The notes under the pieces: generated by a model | Seen by the model: the letters and a program-made list of their open reading frames with translations, nothing else | Told to the model about the DNA's origin: nothing | Databases searched by the model: none | Made by a program: the position numbers and the translations under genes | Assembly: GCA_039923455.1 (NCBI GenBank) | Contig: JBDTCS010000129.1 | Location: 1 to 7,468, forward strand | DNA: 7,468 nucleotides | Direction: 5' to 3' | Source: JBDTCS01 sp039923455 | GTDB lineage: Bacteria; Bacteroidota; Ignavibacteria; Palsa-1295 | Part shown: piece by piece, positions 1 to 7,096 of the stretch | Numbering within the stretch: the first letter of the stretch is position 1 | How the letters are laid out: each line of letters opens with the position of its first letter

Positions 1-379
1 GGTCATGCTCCGTAAAGAGTACTTGCAATAATTTGCCATAACTTATGATCGAAGGATCGTAGGTAATATCCACCGACTCCGCGTAGCGTGTGTTTCCGCT
101 GCCGACAGTTTCATAGTCAGGGTTCGGCTCCTTGCCTCCGGAATATCCAGGGGCAGCGTCCTTCACACCCTTGATCTCAAGAAAAATTTCTTCCGAGTGC
201 CAAAAGCAACCGAGTGCGAAGGTTGCGTGCTCGAGCTTTGCGCCCGATTTAGCGATCCCTGCCTCAGTCGCCTCCGGCACCGCCGCTCTTGGCGTACCGG
301 ATGACTGACAAGCCGAATTGAGCCCGAGAATCAGCAATATTGCAGCAACACCCCCGAAAAAAGCCAAGTATCTCTTCAT
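1..379 (-). CDS. msrA: Lipoprotein peptide methionine sulfoxide reductase MsrA, 3' end beyond window
   Basis: The reading frame starts at ATG 379 and is open to the left edge, giving the first 126 residues. Residues 1-24 are a lipoprotein signal (KR, a hydrophobic stretch, then NSAC, lipidated Cys24), so the enzyme should sit in the envelope. From residue 51 the sequence matches MsrA, which reduces methionine-S-sulfoxide in oxidised proteins. GCFW (57-60) carries the catalytic Cys58, followed by GYSGG (78-82), NPDY (86-89), TRYAE (97-101) and TYDP (106-109). Tyr89 and Glu101 lie 31 and 43 residues after Cys58, the same spacing as Cys51, Tyr82 and Glu94 in well-studied MsrA enzymes. The usual TGHAE is TRYAE here. 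The catalytic Asp and any resolving cysteines lie outside the window, so a fused MsrB domain cannot be excluded. I see no Shine-Dalgarno before the ATG. Confidence 0.93.
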   Translation of the reverse strand, partial: MKRYLAFFGGVAAILLILGLNSACQSSGTPRAAVPEATEAGIAKSGAKLEHATFALGCFWHSEEIFLEIKGVKDAAPGYSGGKEPNPDYETVGSGNTRYAESVDITYDPSIISYGKLLQVLFTEHD

Positions 380-429
380 AACCGTAGGAATAATTAGTCT
401 TTGCACCCTTTATACAGCGATTTCGAACT

Positions 430-474
430 GGTCGGATTGCTCGGGAAATGGGGCGCCTCCATCACAGTCCGACT
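430..474. repeat. Nested inverted repeat between the AsmA-like gene and msrA
   Basis: The outer arms are 431-439 and 465-473, nine pairs including one G-U, with a further G-U at 430/474. A second inner hairpin lies at 448-453 and 457-462 with a three-base loop. It sits in the 168-bp spacer, downstream of the AsmA-like stop and upstream of msrA. It could end or stabilise the AsmA-like transcript. No T-run follows it on the minus strand, so it is not a classical intrinsic terminator. Confidence 0.4.
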
Positions 475-547
475 TCAGCAATGTTCTACGTTGAGGCCGA
501 ATGATTGTTGCATTCAGCGGTTCGAATTCCTTCAAGAGTCCTTTCTC

Positions 548-2206
548 TCAACTAAAGCCACCAATAACAGCCCCGAGTGCTTTACGGAGTGAGAACCAAA
601 GGAATTGGAAATACTCCTCGGTTTTCGGGCGCTTGCGAACGGTGATTCCTATCTTCGGTTTTTCGCCGTTGGCATCGGAATTGGCGCTTCGGATTACAAG
701 GGCATTTGCCAAGAAGCTCTTAACGCCATTCAACGCTTTCGCGAAAAATCCAGGATTCGTTTTTGGATCTGTCGCAATAAATTTCATTTTGACGTCATGA
801 TAGATAGGAGTAACCGTCGTCTTTGAGACGCCGTCTCGTATTTCCATCCGGACATCTCCATGATCTAGCGCACCTTGCGAGATTTCACTACGCTCAATAG
901 GGTTCAGCCACGCGTTCAGTAACGTGCCGTCGAAGCCTCCAACTTTGCCTTGAATTGACATGTCGAAGGATTTGCTCGTGAGAGGGTACGTAGCAGTTAG
1001 CACAACCGGTGAGACGCCGAGGAACATTGTGTTCACTCTAAAATTGGTATTCTGTTTGTAGTCGCGGCTTGCGGTATCGGTAGAGAAATGTCGAACATGT
1101 AACGCGGTGTTCGCAAAAAACAAAACTCCGGGTTTTACACTTCCGGGCTCACGCTGTCGGGCGACTGCCTTGCCGTCGAGCAATTCCAGTGTGTCGAAGA
1201 CGATCGGAAATTTGAGTGACGAGATCATGTCGTTCGGCATCGTCGCAACCGGCGGATGCGGGTTTGCGGGTCTGCGGCGATCGGAGAAAAAATCGACCGA
1301 CCAACGCTTTGCAATCATACTGCGAAAGTGGACGCCGGATGCGGTAAACATTCTGGCAAAGTTCAATCCATTAATCGCTATGTTCGAACAGCGAAAATCC
1401 GCACGGCCACGTATATACGGGTTCTTCGCTGCGAACTCCTCCTCGGAGTAGTTCGGCCGAAACGCAAATGCACCGATCGTAAGCGTAGAATCCGAAGCGC
1501 TACCATGCAGCTTTTCTATCTCGAGCGAATAGAATCCATCAGCAAGTTTGTAGGTAGCTTTTGGAAGATCGAATTCCGTGCTTCGAGCAAAAAAGAGTTG
1601 GGGTTTTTTTAGGCTTTCATCATCAATACGAAACTCGGTCAGTGATAGCGTTACGTCGGTAAGCGTCGCTTGATCCTTCGGTTTGGCATACGGCATATAT
1701 AGTTCTAACTGACTCATCACGATATGATCAATCGCGACAACTGGCACCGACTTTGGAAGAGAATCGGGTGCCTTATTGCTCGGTTTAGGAACATCCTCAT
1801 GATCGCCTGCATCCACCATGTAGAGCTTCGGCGACCGAATGGCAAACTCCGAAATGTAAAGCCCCTTGCCAAGCAAAAGCTTCCACCAACTAATGTTTTT
1901 GAAACTTGCAGTGTCTATGGAGAGCTCGCGAGGAACAAGTCCGTTGTCAAGGCTATCATAACGCAGTCGGTACAGGTCCACACCAACGCACAGCAACGAA
2001 TCACCTGAACGCGTAAGACTTTTGAGCTTCAGGTCATACTTTCCATTTGTTGCCTTCCGAACCGCAGCGCTCAGTTGCGTCGGTACGGTTTTATTAATAT
2101 ACTTGTTGAGGAAAATGAAATAGAAGACGCTGATGACCGCAACAAGTACCAGAACTACCGCGCCGACTCCGTACGCTATCTTACGACCAAGATGGGATTG
2201 CTTCAC
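548..2206 (-). CDS. AsmA-like membrane-anchored envelope protein (552 aa)
   Basis: The protein has a short basic N-terminus, one transmembrane helix at about residues 10-33, and a long soluble part with no second clear membrane segment. It is probably anchored in the inner membrane with its body in the periplasm. The architecture and scattered motifs fit the AsmA-like/DUF748-type group of Bacteroidota. These are a post-helix segment LSAAVRKATNGKY, a central block around FPIVFDTLELLDGK then KPGVLFFANTALHV, and a C-terminal block GKVGGFDGTLLNAWLNP near residue 420 followed by an HDVKMKF strand. AsmA-like proteins are linked to lipid transport and envelope biogenesis; no substrate can be read here. 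The start is GTG at 2206, the only suitable one before the helix. GAGGA lies 14 bases upstream, longer than normal spacing and inside a hairpin. The family call rests on pattern, not on an alignment. Confidence 0.8.
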   Translation of the reverse strand: MKQSHLGRKIAYGVGAVVLVLVAVISVFYFIFLNKYINKTVPTQLSAAVRKATNGKYDLKLKSLTRSGDSLLCVGVDLYRLRYDSLDNGLVPRELSIDTASFKNISWWKLLLGKGLYISEFAIRSPKLYMVDAGDHEDVPKPSNKAPDSLPKSVPVVAIDHIVMSQLELYMPYAKPKDQATLTDVTLSLTEFRIDDESLKKPQLFFARSTEFDLPKATYKLADGFYSLEIEKLHGSASDSTLTIGAFAFRPNYSEEEFAAKNPYIRGRADFRCSNIAINGLNFARMFTASGVHFRSMIAKRWSVDFFSDRRRPANPHPPVATMPNDMISSLKFPIVFDTLELLDGKAVARQREPGSVKPGVLFFANTALHVRHFSTDTASRDYKQNTNFRVNTMFLGVSPVVLTATYPLTSKSFDMSIQGKVGGFDGTLLNAWLNPIERSEISQGALDHGDVRMEIRDGVSKTTVTPIYHDVKMKFIATDPKTNPGFFAKALNGVKSFLANALVIRSANSDANGEKPKIGITVRKRPKTEEYFQFLWFSLRKALGAVIGGFS

Positions 2207-2219
2207 TATTAATTCGATA

Positions 2220-2253
2220 TTCCTCGTTTACTTCACTGCACGAAAACGAGGAA
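2220..2253 (-). promoter_or_regulatory. 10-bp perfect hairpin upstream of the AsmA-like start
   Basis: Bases 2220-2229 are perfectly complementary to 2244-2253, with a 14-base loop. In the minus-strand transcript the 3' arm contains GAGGAA, the only Shine-Dalgarno-like sequence before the GTG at 2206, and the arm ends 13 bases before that codon. It could be a weak terminator for the upstream lipoprotein gene (stop at 2344) or a structure limiting ribosome access. No T-run follows on the minus strand, which argues against a simple intrinsic terminator. The inverted repeat is certain; its role is inferred. Confidence 0.5.
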
Positions 2254-2343
2254 ACACATTGTTCGCCCTACGTTTTCCGGGAGGGTGTAACACAAGGTCG
2301 AATCAAATGCTCACACCATCGCAGCAAAGTATATTCAGGAGTC

Positions 2344-3078
2344 CTACCACCGGAAATTTACATCTACATGCTTGCTGCTCTGCCAATAATCACAATCAAC
2401 TTTCTTGAAAGGTGCTGGAGATGCAAGCGTGTTTACAAAGTGTCGAATCATAAACAGAAACCCTGGGCCGCTTGGAACACTGCTTGAGCAATCGATGATT
2501 GCGTACTTCCCGTTGTCTAGTTCGGTGTTTTGATTGCCTACATAGTGTGTACGATCCGATGTAGAGTAGTAAGCCTCGACTTCGGTACCGCCATCGGGTC
2601 TGTAGAAGACGGTATCATTCGTGTGATTGAATAATTGGACCATTGCACCGGGTGCTGGAGCGGTTACGTTGAATGGATGGAGTTTGATCGAGAACGAAGC
2701 CTTCACTTCCGATGGACCCGTGCCACGCTTCCATGTGAACAGGTAAGTGCCCGAATCGACGATCTCGTAAAAGCTTTCAGACCACATGTGCAGGGAATCG
2801 TAGCCTTGAATATTGTATCGGATTTGCCCATTGTAGCCAAGATAAAACATCGAGTCCCCAGGTTGGATCGTAAGCGGCTGGCCTGCGGAATCGATCTTGA
2901 TCGTAACGAACGGGACGTATTCGGTTTGCGTCCAATGTACATTTACGCTCAACTTCGAAACGAAACCAGTGGTATCAGTTGGTGTAGTATTCCCCGGTGT
3001 TACAGGATCGGTCCCGCAATTACAACTTTGAAATAAACCTACGAGAAGTAAGGCAGGTATGAGGAGTGATTTGCGCAT
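2344..3078 (-). CDS. Lipoprotein of unknown function, tandem paralog B (244 aa)
   Basis: I do not recognise a named domain. The start is ATG 3078, giving MRKSLLIPALLLVGLFQSC, a lipoprotein signal with lipidated Cys19. Extending the frame further upstream would overlap the neighbouring stop and bury the signal. A Thr/Pro-rich linker follows (about residues 22-36), then a probably beta-rich body. It is a paralog of the gene just upstream. Shared segments include DSAG-PL-IQ-GD, VDSG-Y-FTW-RG-G, KASFSI, PF and TAP, DNG-Y-I-D, SSVP-G-GF, and a C-terminal RHFV then TLASPAPFKK, DYWQSS and a final NF-W. The FTW strand pattern could suggest an Ig-like fold, but this is a guess. The spacer to the upstream copy is only 46 bp with no clear promoter, so co-transcription is likely. 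There is no obvious Shine-Dalgarno. Confidence 0.87.
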   Translation of the reverse strand: MRKSLLIPALLLVGLFQSCNCGTDPVTPGNTTPTDTTGFVSKLSVNVHWTQTEYVPFVTIKIDSAGQPLTIQPGDSMFYLGYNGQIRYNIQGYDSLHMWSESFYEIVDSGTYLFTWKRGTGPSEVKASFSIKLHPFNVTAPAPGAMVQLFNHTNDTVFYRPDGGTEVEAYYSTSDRTHYVGNQNTELDNGKYAIIDCSSSVPSGPGFLFMIRHFVNTLASPAPFKKVDCDYWQSSKHVDVNFRW

Positions 3079-3124
3079 AGCATTGATACAGTAACTACTA
3101 TATGACGTTGAAACACCGTGACGG

Positions 3125-3838
3125 TTACCAGTTGAAGTTGAGCTTAATATGCTGGCTGCTTTGCCAGTAATCATAGCTCACTTTTTTGAAAGGTGCAGGT
3201 GATGCGAGTGTGCCGACAAAATGTCGCATGACGTATACGAAGCCGTTGCCGCGTGGAACCGCACTGGAAAGATCCATTATCTCATACGTACCATTATCTG
3301 CGCCACCATTTTCACCGATGGCATGACGTGTGTCGCTTGAATTGGCGTAATAGCCCCATACTGTCGTAGCGGAGCTTTTAGTATAACGGACAGTATCGTT
3401 TAGTCCTGTGGATGGATCGACCAGCGCACCTTGCTCGGGCGCAGTAATATCAAATGGCTGAAGCACAATCGAGAACGATGCCTTAATCTGTGCCAGCCCT
3501 GCACCACGTGACCATGTAAAAACGTACGCGCCCGAGTCGACAACTTCGCGCAAGCCATCACCCCAAACATGCAGCGAGTCAACTCCGGGAATCTCGAAGC
3601 CATTGCAAGTCAGCGTGTCACCCTTTTGAATACTCAGGGGATGGCCCGCTGAATCAATCTGAACACCCATATTTGGAGAAAATGCAGGTGACCCAGCAAC
3701 AAATTTCACGGACATCCTCGAAAAAATATTGGTGGTGTCACCAATTGGTGTGCTCGGAGTTGGATCGGTTCCGCAATTACAACTTTGAAAAAGACCAAAC
3801 ACAACTAACAGCAGAATCGGAATGAGAGATTTGCGCAT
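3125..3838 (-). CDS. Lipoprotein of unknown function, tandem paralog A (237 aa)
   Basis: No known domain is recognised. The start is ATG 3838, chosen because it begins MRKSLIPILLLVVFGLFQSC, a lipoprotein signal with Cys20; longer starts in the frame add an unlikely polar extension. The protein is collinear with its downstream neighbour and differs most in the first third of the mature part, where copy B has extra aromatic residues (about 40-75). The C-terminal 35 residues are nearly shared, and both end in Trp. The DNA around the lipobox (about 3770-3788) is almost identical to that of copy B, which supports gene duplication. A Bacteroidota-type promoter candidate lies 37 bases upstream of the start. 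The leader before the ATG is A-rich and has no Shine-Dalgarno. A cell-surface or periplasmic role is likely; nothing more can be said. Confidence 0.87.
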   Translation of the reverse strand: MRKSLIPILLLVVFGLFQSCNCGTDPTPSTPIGDTTNIFSRMSVKFVAGSPAFSPNMGVQIDSAGHPLSIQKGDTLTCNGFEIPGVDSLHVWGDGLREVVDSGAYVFTWSRGAGLAQIKASFSIVLQPFDITAPEQGALVDPSTGLNDTVRYTKSSATTVWGYYANSSDTRHAIGENGGADNGTYEIMDLSSAVPRGNGFVYVMRHFVGTLASPAPFKKVSYDYWQSSQHIKLNFNW

Positions 3839-3874
3839 CGCTTTATTTTTATTGACGTGATGAACCCTGAGTCT

Positions 3875-3907
3875 CAAATATACGCGAGAATCAGTCTGGA
3901 TGCTCAA
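3875..3907 (-). promoter_or_regulatory. Bacteroidota-type promoter candidate for the tandem lipoprotein pair
   Basis: Read on the minus strand, TTG (3907-3905) is followed after 22 bases by TATATTTG (3882-3875). This matches the -33 TTG and -7 TAnnTTTG consensus known for the primary sigma factor of Bacteroidota. The -7 element lies 37 bases before the ATG at 3838, a sensible leader length. It would serve paralog A and, by read-through, paralog B. The match is by eye. Confidence 0.55.
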
Positions 3908-3946
3908 ACGCAAGCTCCAGCTAATGGATCACCAAATGAGACCGAC

Positions 3947-4354
3947 TCACCCCTTCGTCAATACGATCGACGTTCGGCGAGATGGATTGTCGAGCCATAG
4001 CGTGTCGGCCACGATCTTGAAACTAACGGTATCGCGTCGAGCGCTGGCTGCCCTTATTATGAGTTTGTTCTCGTTGGGAATCACTGAGTAAGCCACACTG
4101 TGTAAGGTACCGTCCGGTGGCATCTTAATTGTTAGCGAGTCATTCGGATCAAACGTCATAGCACCGCCTTGCGCAAACGTCGAAGCCCAAACCTCGTACC
4201 CAAGCATCGGCTCAGTATGAATACTTGTATCTCCACTCGCCGACCGAACATTCCAGGTGCCAAACAACACATTCGAGGGTTGCTTCTGACATGCGGCGCT
4301 ACCGAGAAGCGCCAGTATTGAGATTATTGGGATAAAACGTTGCTTGATACTCAT
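3947..4354 (-). CDS. Small lipocalin-like lipoprotein (135 aa)
   Basis: The chosen start is ATG 4354, because AAGG lies eight bases before it; an in-frame ATG at 4369 lacks such a site and would place this sequence inside the gene. The protein opens with SIKQRF, a hydrophobic stretch and GSAAC, giving lipidated Cys22. The mature part has LFGTW at 30-34, typical of the first strand of bacterial lipocalin-like domains. Later come the alternating strands of such a barrel: GGAMTFDPNDSLTIK, then HSVAYSVI, ENKLIIR, TVSFKIVADTLWL, and a final TSIVLTK. The size fits one compact eight-stranded barrel tethered to a membrane. Such domains may bind small hydrophobic ligands, but the ligand cannot be predicted. 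It has its own promoter candidate and lies 108 bp upstream of the tandem lipoproteins. Confidence 0.82.
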   Translation of the reverse strand: MSIKQRFIPIISILALLGSAACQKQPSNVLFGTWNVRSASGDTSIHTEPMLGYEVWASTFAQGGAMTFDPNDSLTIKMPPDGTLHSVAYSVIPNENKLIIRAASARRDTVSFKIVADTLWLDNPSRRTSIVLTKG

Positions 4355-4394
4355 TGGTGTACCCTTCATGATGATGTGTGTGCATATTTACGTA

Positions 4395-4425
4395 CAAAGA
4401 TACGATCTAAGCGAGACGTATGCAA
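4395..4425 (-). promoter_or_regulatory. Bacteroidota-type promoter candidate for the lipocalin-like gene
   Basis: On the minus strand TTG (4425-4423) is followed after 20 bases by TATCTTTG (4402-4395), a full match to TTG-N(17-23)-TAnnTTTG. The -7 element is 41 bases before the chosen ATG at 4354. It lies in the 168-bp spacer after the repeat-protein gene, suggesting the lipocalin-like gene starts a new transcript. Confidence 0.6.
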
Positions 4426-4501
4426 GAGCAAGAGGGATAGAATTCCTCCCAGCAGAAACTCAGCTTGAAGCAGAAAAGTACATAATACTACTTAGAGGAT
4501 G

Positions 4502-4539
4502 TTCCGGAGTCAGAGTCCGGCTCTACTTTTTCTCCGGAA
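4502..4539. repeat. Inverted repeat spanning the stop codon of the repeat-protein gene
   Basis: Bases 4502-4509 are complementary to 4532-4539 (8 bp, 22-base loop), so the stem straddles the TAG at 4525-4523. A competing shorter hairpin, 4504-4508 with 4516-4520, lies wholly downstream of the stop. Either might help end the transcript, but no T-run follows on the minus strand. Confidence 0.3.
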
Positions 4540-6928
4540 TTCCATCATCGAAGGCGATGCCACGCTCACTCTTCACGACTGCTTCACCCGGTCTTATGCG
4601 CGGATCGCTATACCAGTCGTCGCCGTGACCGAGATCAATCAGCATGCCGAGCGAACCAGCGTGACGTGGTGGTATCATGTTGCCACCGCCTTGTGAATTT
4701 GTGGTGTCGGATTGTTTAATGTAATACCGATCGTCACCGTGACTATCCAAGAGATACGCAAACGAAACGAAGAAGCCGCAACCTTGCGAGGCACCACTCG
4801 AACGATAAGTGTCGTTGCCTTGGTAATCCTCCAAACATCCGCTCGACCAATCATGCGCGTTGCCTTGTTCGAGCCATGCATACGCATCGTAACTATCGTC
4901 ACCCGAATCATCGAGCAATGCCGCAAACGAAAGATGAATACCACTGCCTTGCGAATACTGTCCGGCGGAGTAACGATCGGCGCCTTGCCAATCGTGCAAA
5001 ATTCCGAGCGAGTACCAATAGCTTCCTCCTTGACTGAATATCCCTGCGTCATACACATCGTCGCCTTGCTTGTCGCTCAAGAGACCGATGCCTCCACTCG
5101 TACCGACGCCGATGCTCCACGGACGCATACCGTATCCGAAACCTTGCGACATTGCGAGATGCGCACGATTCGGCCAACGATCGTCCGGATATTTCCAACC
5201 CGCACGATACGAATCATTGCCCGAGCGATCAAGTAACATTCCAAATCCCTTTGTGTACGCAAAGCCCTGCGCATAGACATCCGCCATATAATAATCACTG
5301 CCTGCGTGATCATAAAGCAAACCAATACCCAGAAACGCAGCGCCTTGCGAACACCAATGCGATGTGTAAATGTCATCGCCACCATAATCGGCAAGTATGC
5401 CAACACCAAGACAGCCTGCACCTTGCGACCACTCGGTACCGCGGTAACTATCGTTGCCTGCACAATCAATCAGAACATCAACGCAACCGATTGCGGCACC
5501 ACTGCTTACGGCACCGCGATAATCATCATCACCGGCAAGATCAACCGTGACGCGAAGATGACCAGAGTGGCAAGGTGGCAAATCATAAACATCATCGCCA
5601 CCGATGTCGAAGATAAATGCAAACTTTCCATGATAACGATTTGGACCGGCACCTCCAATCACACAACGTCCTACCGGTGAATCCCACTCTAAGAGCACAT
5701 CGCCGTCGACGCCCGAAGCGTGTGAGATATCACCGTGCAAATGTTTTGTGATCGCTGTTGCGAAAGTGTGTGTCCAGTTTGTATCGGCAAGTGCTGCAAG
5801 CATTTCACCGGCGGTAGCGAGATGATCGAGGTGAACTTTATCGGCACTCGCCAGCAGCCATGCGAGTCGCTTCTCCGTGGTTCCGCGCACTCGAAGTTGT
5901 TGCTCGGGATCGTGCGTGGTATCGACAGCGTCTTCCCAATTATGTTCGGTGTTCAGCAATTCCGAAAGTCCGTGAGATATTGAATCGAGATTCTCACGTA
6001 TTGGTGCGTAGGCAAGATCGAGTTCGTGCTGCGCTCCCGCAAGATACTGATTCAGTTCGACAATATTCTTCGGAGGGTTGAAGTACAGCGGCACTATCGA
6101 GGCGGTCATTTCGAGTTGATCTGCGGCAACTTTGATCACACCGGATAATCCTTGACCGTGATCGAGGCTATCCCACACACTCTGATCGATCAATCGTGAA
6201 AGTGCACCAACGCGCGTCGGGTGATGATCGAGATACGTTATCGCATTCAAACGAAAAGGATCCGGACGATCGGCGATCGGCACGTCACAGAAATCCATAT
6301 CGGCTATCGCAGCAAGTTGCATTGCGATCGAATCGGCCCAACCCGTCAGTCCTTTCTCTGCCACGGTTCGTTGCATCCAGCTATTCTTGCGCAATGCACC
6401 GAGTCCCGCTGGTTCGGTGTAAGCCATCGGAGGCAAACGTTTCGCTGCTTGCAGCGGCACCGTGACATTTCGCATAATCCCCTTTCGAAGAATTTGGAAT
6501 TGCAGCGTGTCACCTGCGTGCATCAGACTAATGCGTGTATTCAAAATATCATCCGGACCATAAACCGAATCAGCAAGCGTGCGACCATTTACTCTGAGCA
6601 CCACATCTCCGATCATAAGTCCGGCATTGTCCGCCGACCAGTGCGGCGCAACATGCCATATTCGGTTTCCTTTGATCGTATCCGTTCCATGCGTCAGCAA
6701 ACGCACAGAGTCCGCCGGAAAATTATTCATATAAATTCCCAATCGCGGCTTCATCGGCGGCAATGCATCGTGCCGAACAAAAGCAGGATAATCGACATAG
6801 CTCAGTGAGTGCTCGATCAAGCTATCTGTCGATGGAGCAGCAGGCGTTTGCGCATGAACTGGCGTCACGGGTAAGAATATCGCGGCTGTGAGTGCAGCCG
6901 AAAGCAGAAGTGCAGCGTGGAATTTCAT
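4523..6928 (-). CDS. Secreted PDZ protein with 12 G[DNSA]DxY/SQG repeats (801 aa)
   Basis: The start is ATG 6928, giving MKFHAALLLSAALTAAIF and then VHAQ, a Sec signal peptide probably cut after Ala26; a TTG at 6964 would add 12 residues ahead of it. Residues 62-159 form a PDZ domain: PRLGIYM, then SADNAGLMIGDVVLRVNGR (98-116) and GDTLQFQILRKG (139-150). Residues 170-430 look mostly helical and are unrecognised. Residues 437-778 hold twelve repeats of about 26 residues, each with G[DNSA]DxY; the tyrosines are at 448, 470, 495, 521, 547, 574, 626, 653, 680, 708, 735 and 773. Most units add SQG about six residues later and a glycine-hydrophobic strand ending L-x-D. This suggests a beta-solenoid, perhaps binding a metal through the Asp residues (inference). 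I see no protease or other catalytic signature. A surface or periplasmic binding or scaffold role is plausible; function is unknown. Confidence 0.88.
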   Translation of the reverse strand: MKFHAALLLSAALTAAIFLPVTPVHAQTPAAPSTDSLIEHSLSYVDYPAFVRHDALPPMKPRLGIYMNNFPADSVRLLTHGTDTIKGNRIWHVAPHWSADNAGLMIGDVVLRVNGRTLADSVYGPDDILNTRISLMHAGDTLQFQILRKGIMRNVTVPLQAAKRLPPMAYTEPAGLGALRKNSWMQRTVAEKGLTGWADSIAMQLAAIADMDFCDVPIADRPDPFRLNAITYLDHHPTRVGALSRLIDQSVWDSLDHGQGLSGVIKVAADQLEMTASIVPLYFNPPKNIVELNQYLAGAQHELDLAYAPIRENLDSISHGLSELLNTEHNWEDAVDTTHDPEQQLRVRGTTEKRLAWLLASADKVHLDHLATAGEMLAALADTNWTHTFATAITKHLHGDISHASGVDGDVLLEWDSPVGRCVIGGAGPNRYHGKFAFIFDIGGDDVYDLPPCHSGHLRVTVDLAGDDDYRGAVSSGAAIGCVDVLIDCAGNDSYRGTEWSQGAGCLGVGILADYGGDDIYTSHWCSQGAAFLGIGLLYDHAGSDYYMADVYAQGFAYTKGFGMLLDRSGNDSYRAGWKYPDDRWPNRAHLAMSQGFGYGMRPWSIGVGTSGGIGLLSDKQGDDVYDAGIFSQGGSYWYSLGILHDWQGADRYSAGQYSQGSGIHLSFAALLDDSGDDSYDAYAWLEQGNAHDWSSGCLEDYQGNDTYRSSGASQGCGFFVSFAYLLDSHGDDRYYIKQSDTTNSQGGGNMIPPRHAGSLGMLIDLGHGDDWYSDPRIRPGEAVVKSERGIAFDDGIPEKK
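4595..5620 (-). repeat. Coding array of twelve ~26-residue G[DNSA]DxY repeats
   Basis: Tyrosine-to-tyrosine spacing is 22, 25, 26, 26, 27, 52, 27, 27, 28, 27 and 38 residues. Gly, Asp and Tyr of the core are present in all twelve units. SQG, or AQG/EQG, occurs in units 3-11. The sixth unit is exactly two periods long. At the DNA level units have diverged, but the word CCTTGCGA (TCGCAAGG, coding the SQG) recurs five times, near 4782, 4947, 5145, 5344 and 5423. Confidence 0.9.
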
Positions 6929-7096
6929 GGAAGGAGCAACAGCAAACCACACGCAAATATTCAATCACCAAGCAACATTTTCTTGGCCGAATATTAGATG
7001 CAAGTAATTATATAATGTTGCAATCCCGGTAGGATTTTTCGAGTGCGACTAAACTGGGTCGTTAATCCGTTCATCGTCCGGAAGATTTGGCCCCGA

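Noticed and set aside
401..592. Plus-strand frame of 63 codons across the AsmA-like/msrA spacer
   Set aside because: TTG start, no ribosome site, overlaps the end of the AsmA-like gene and the nested inverted repeat, and has no protein-like pattern.
5152..5550. Long plus-strand reading frame of 132 codons
   Set aside because: It lies antisense to the repeat array. Periodic sequence on one strand leaves open frames on the other. Its product is His/Arg/Asn-rich and resembles no protein.
4595..5620. Direct repeats read as a CRISPR or minisatellite
   Set aside because: The repetition is at the protein level in an unbroken frame. DNA units differ and there are no uniform spacers.
4595..5620. Ordinary RTX/hemolysin calcium-binding repeats
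   Set aside because: There is no GGxGxDxUx nonapeptide period; the unit is about 26 residues.
6954..6961. AATATTTG on the minus strand as a promoter for the repeat-protein gene
   Set aside because: It matches seven of eight -7 positions loosely and has no TTG at the expected 17-23 base spacing.
7022..7040. Small hairpin AATCC-CGGTA-GGATT followed by T's, like a plus-strand terminator
   Set aside because: No plus-strand gene ends here, the stem has only 5 bp, and on the minus strand the T-run lies on the wrong side.
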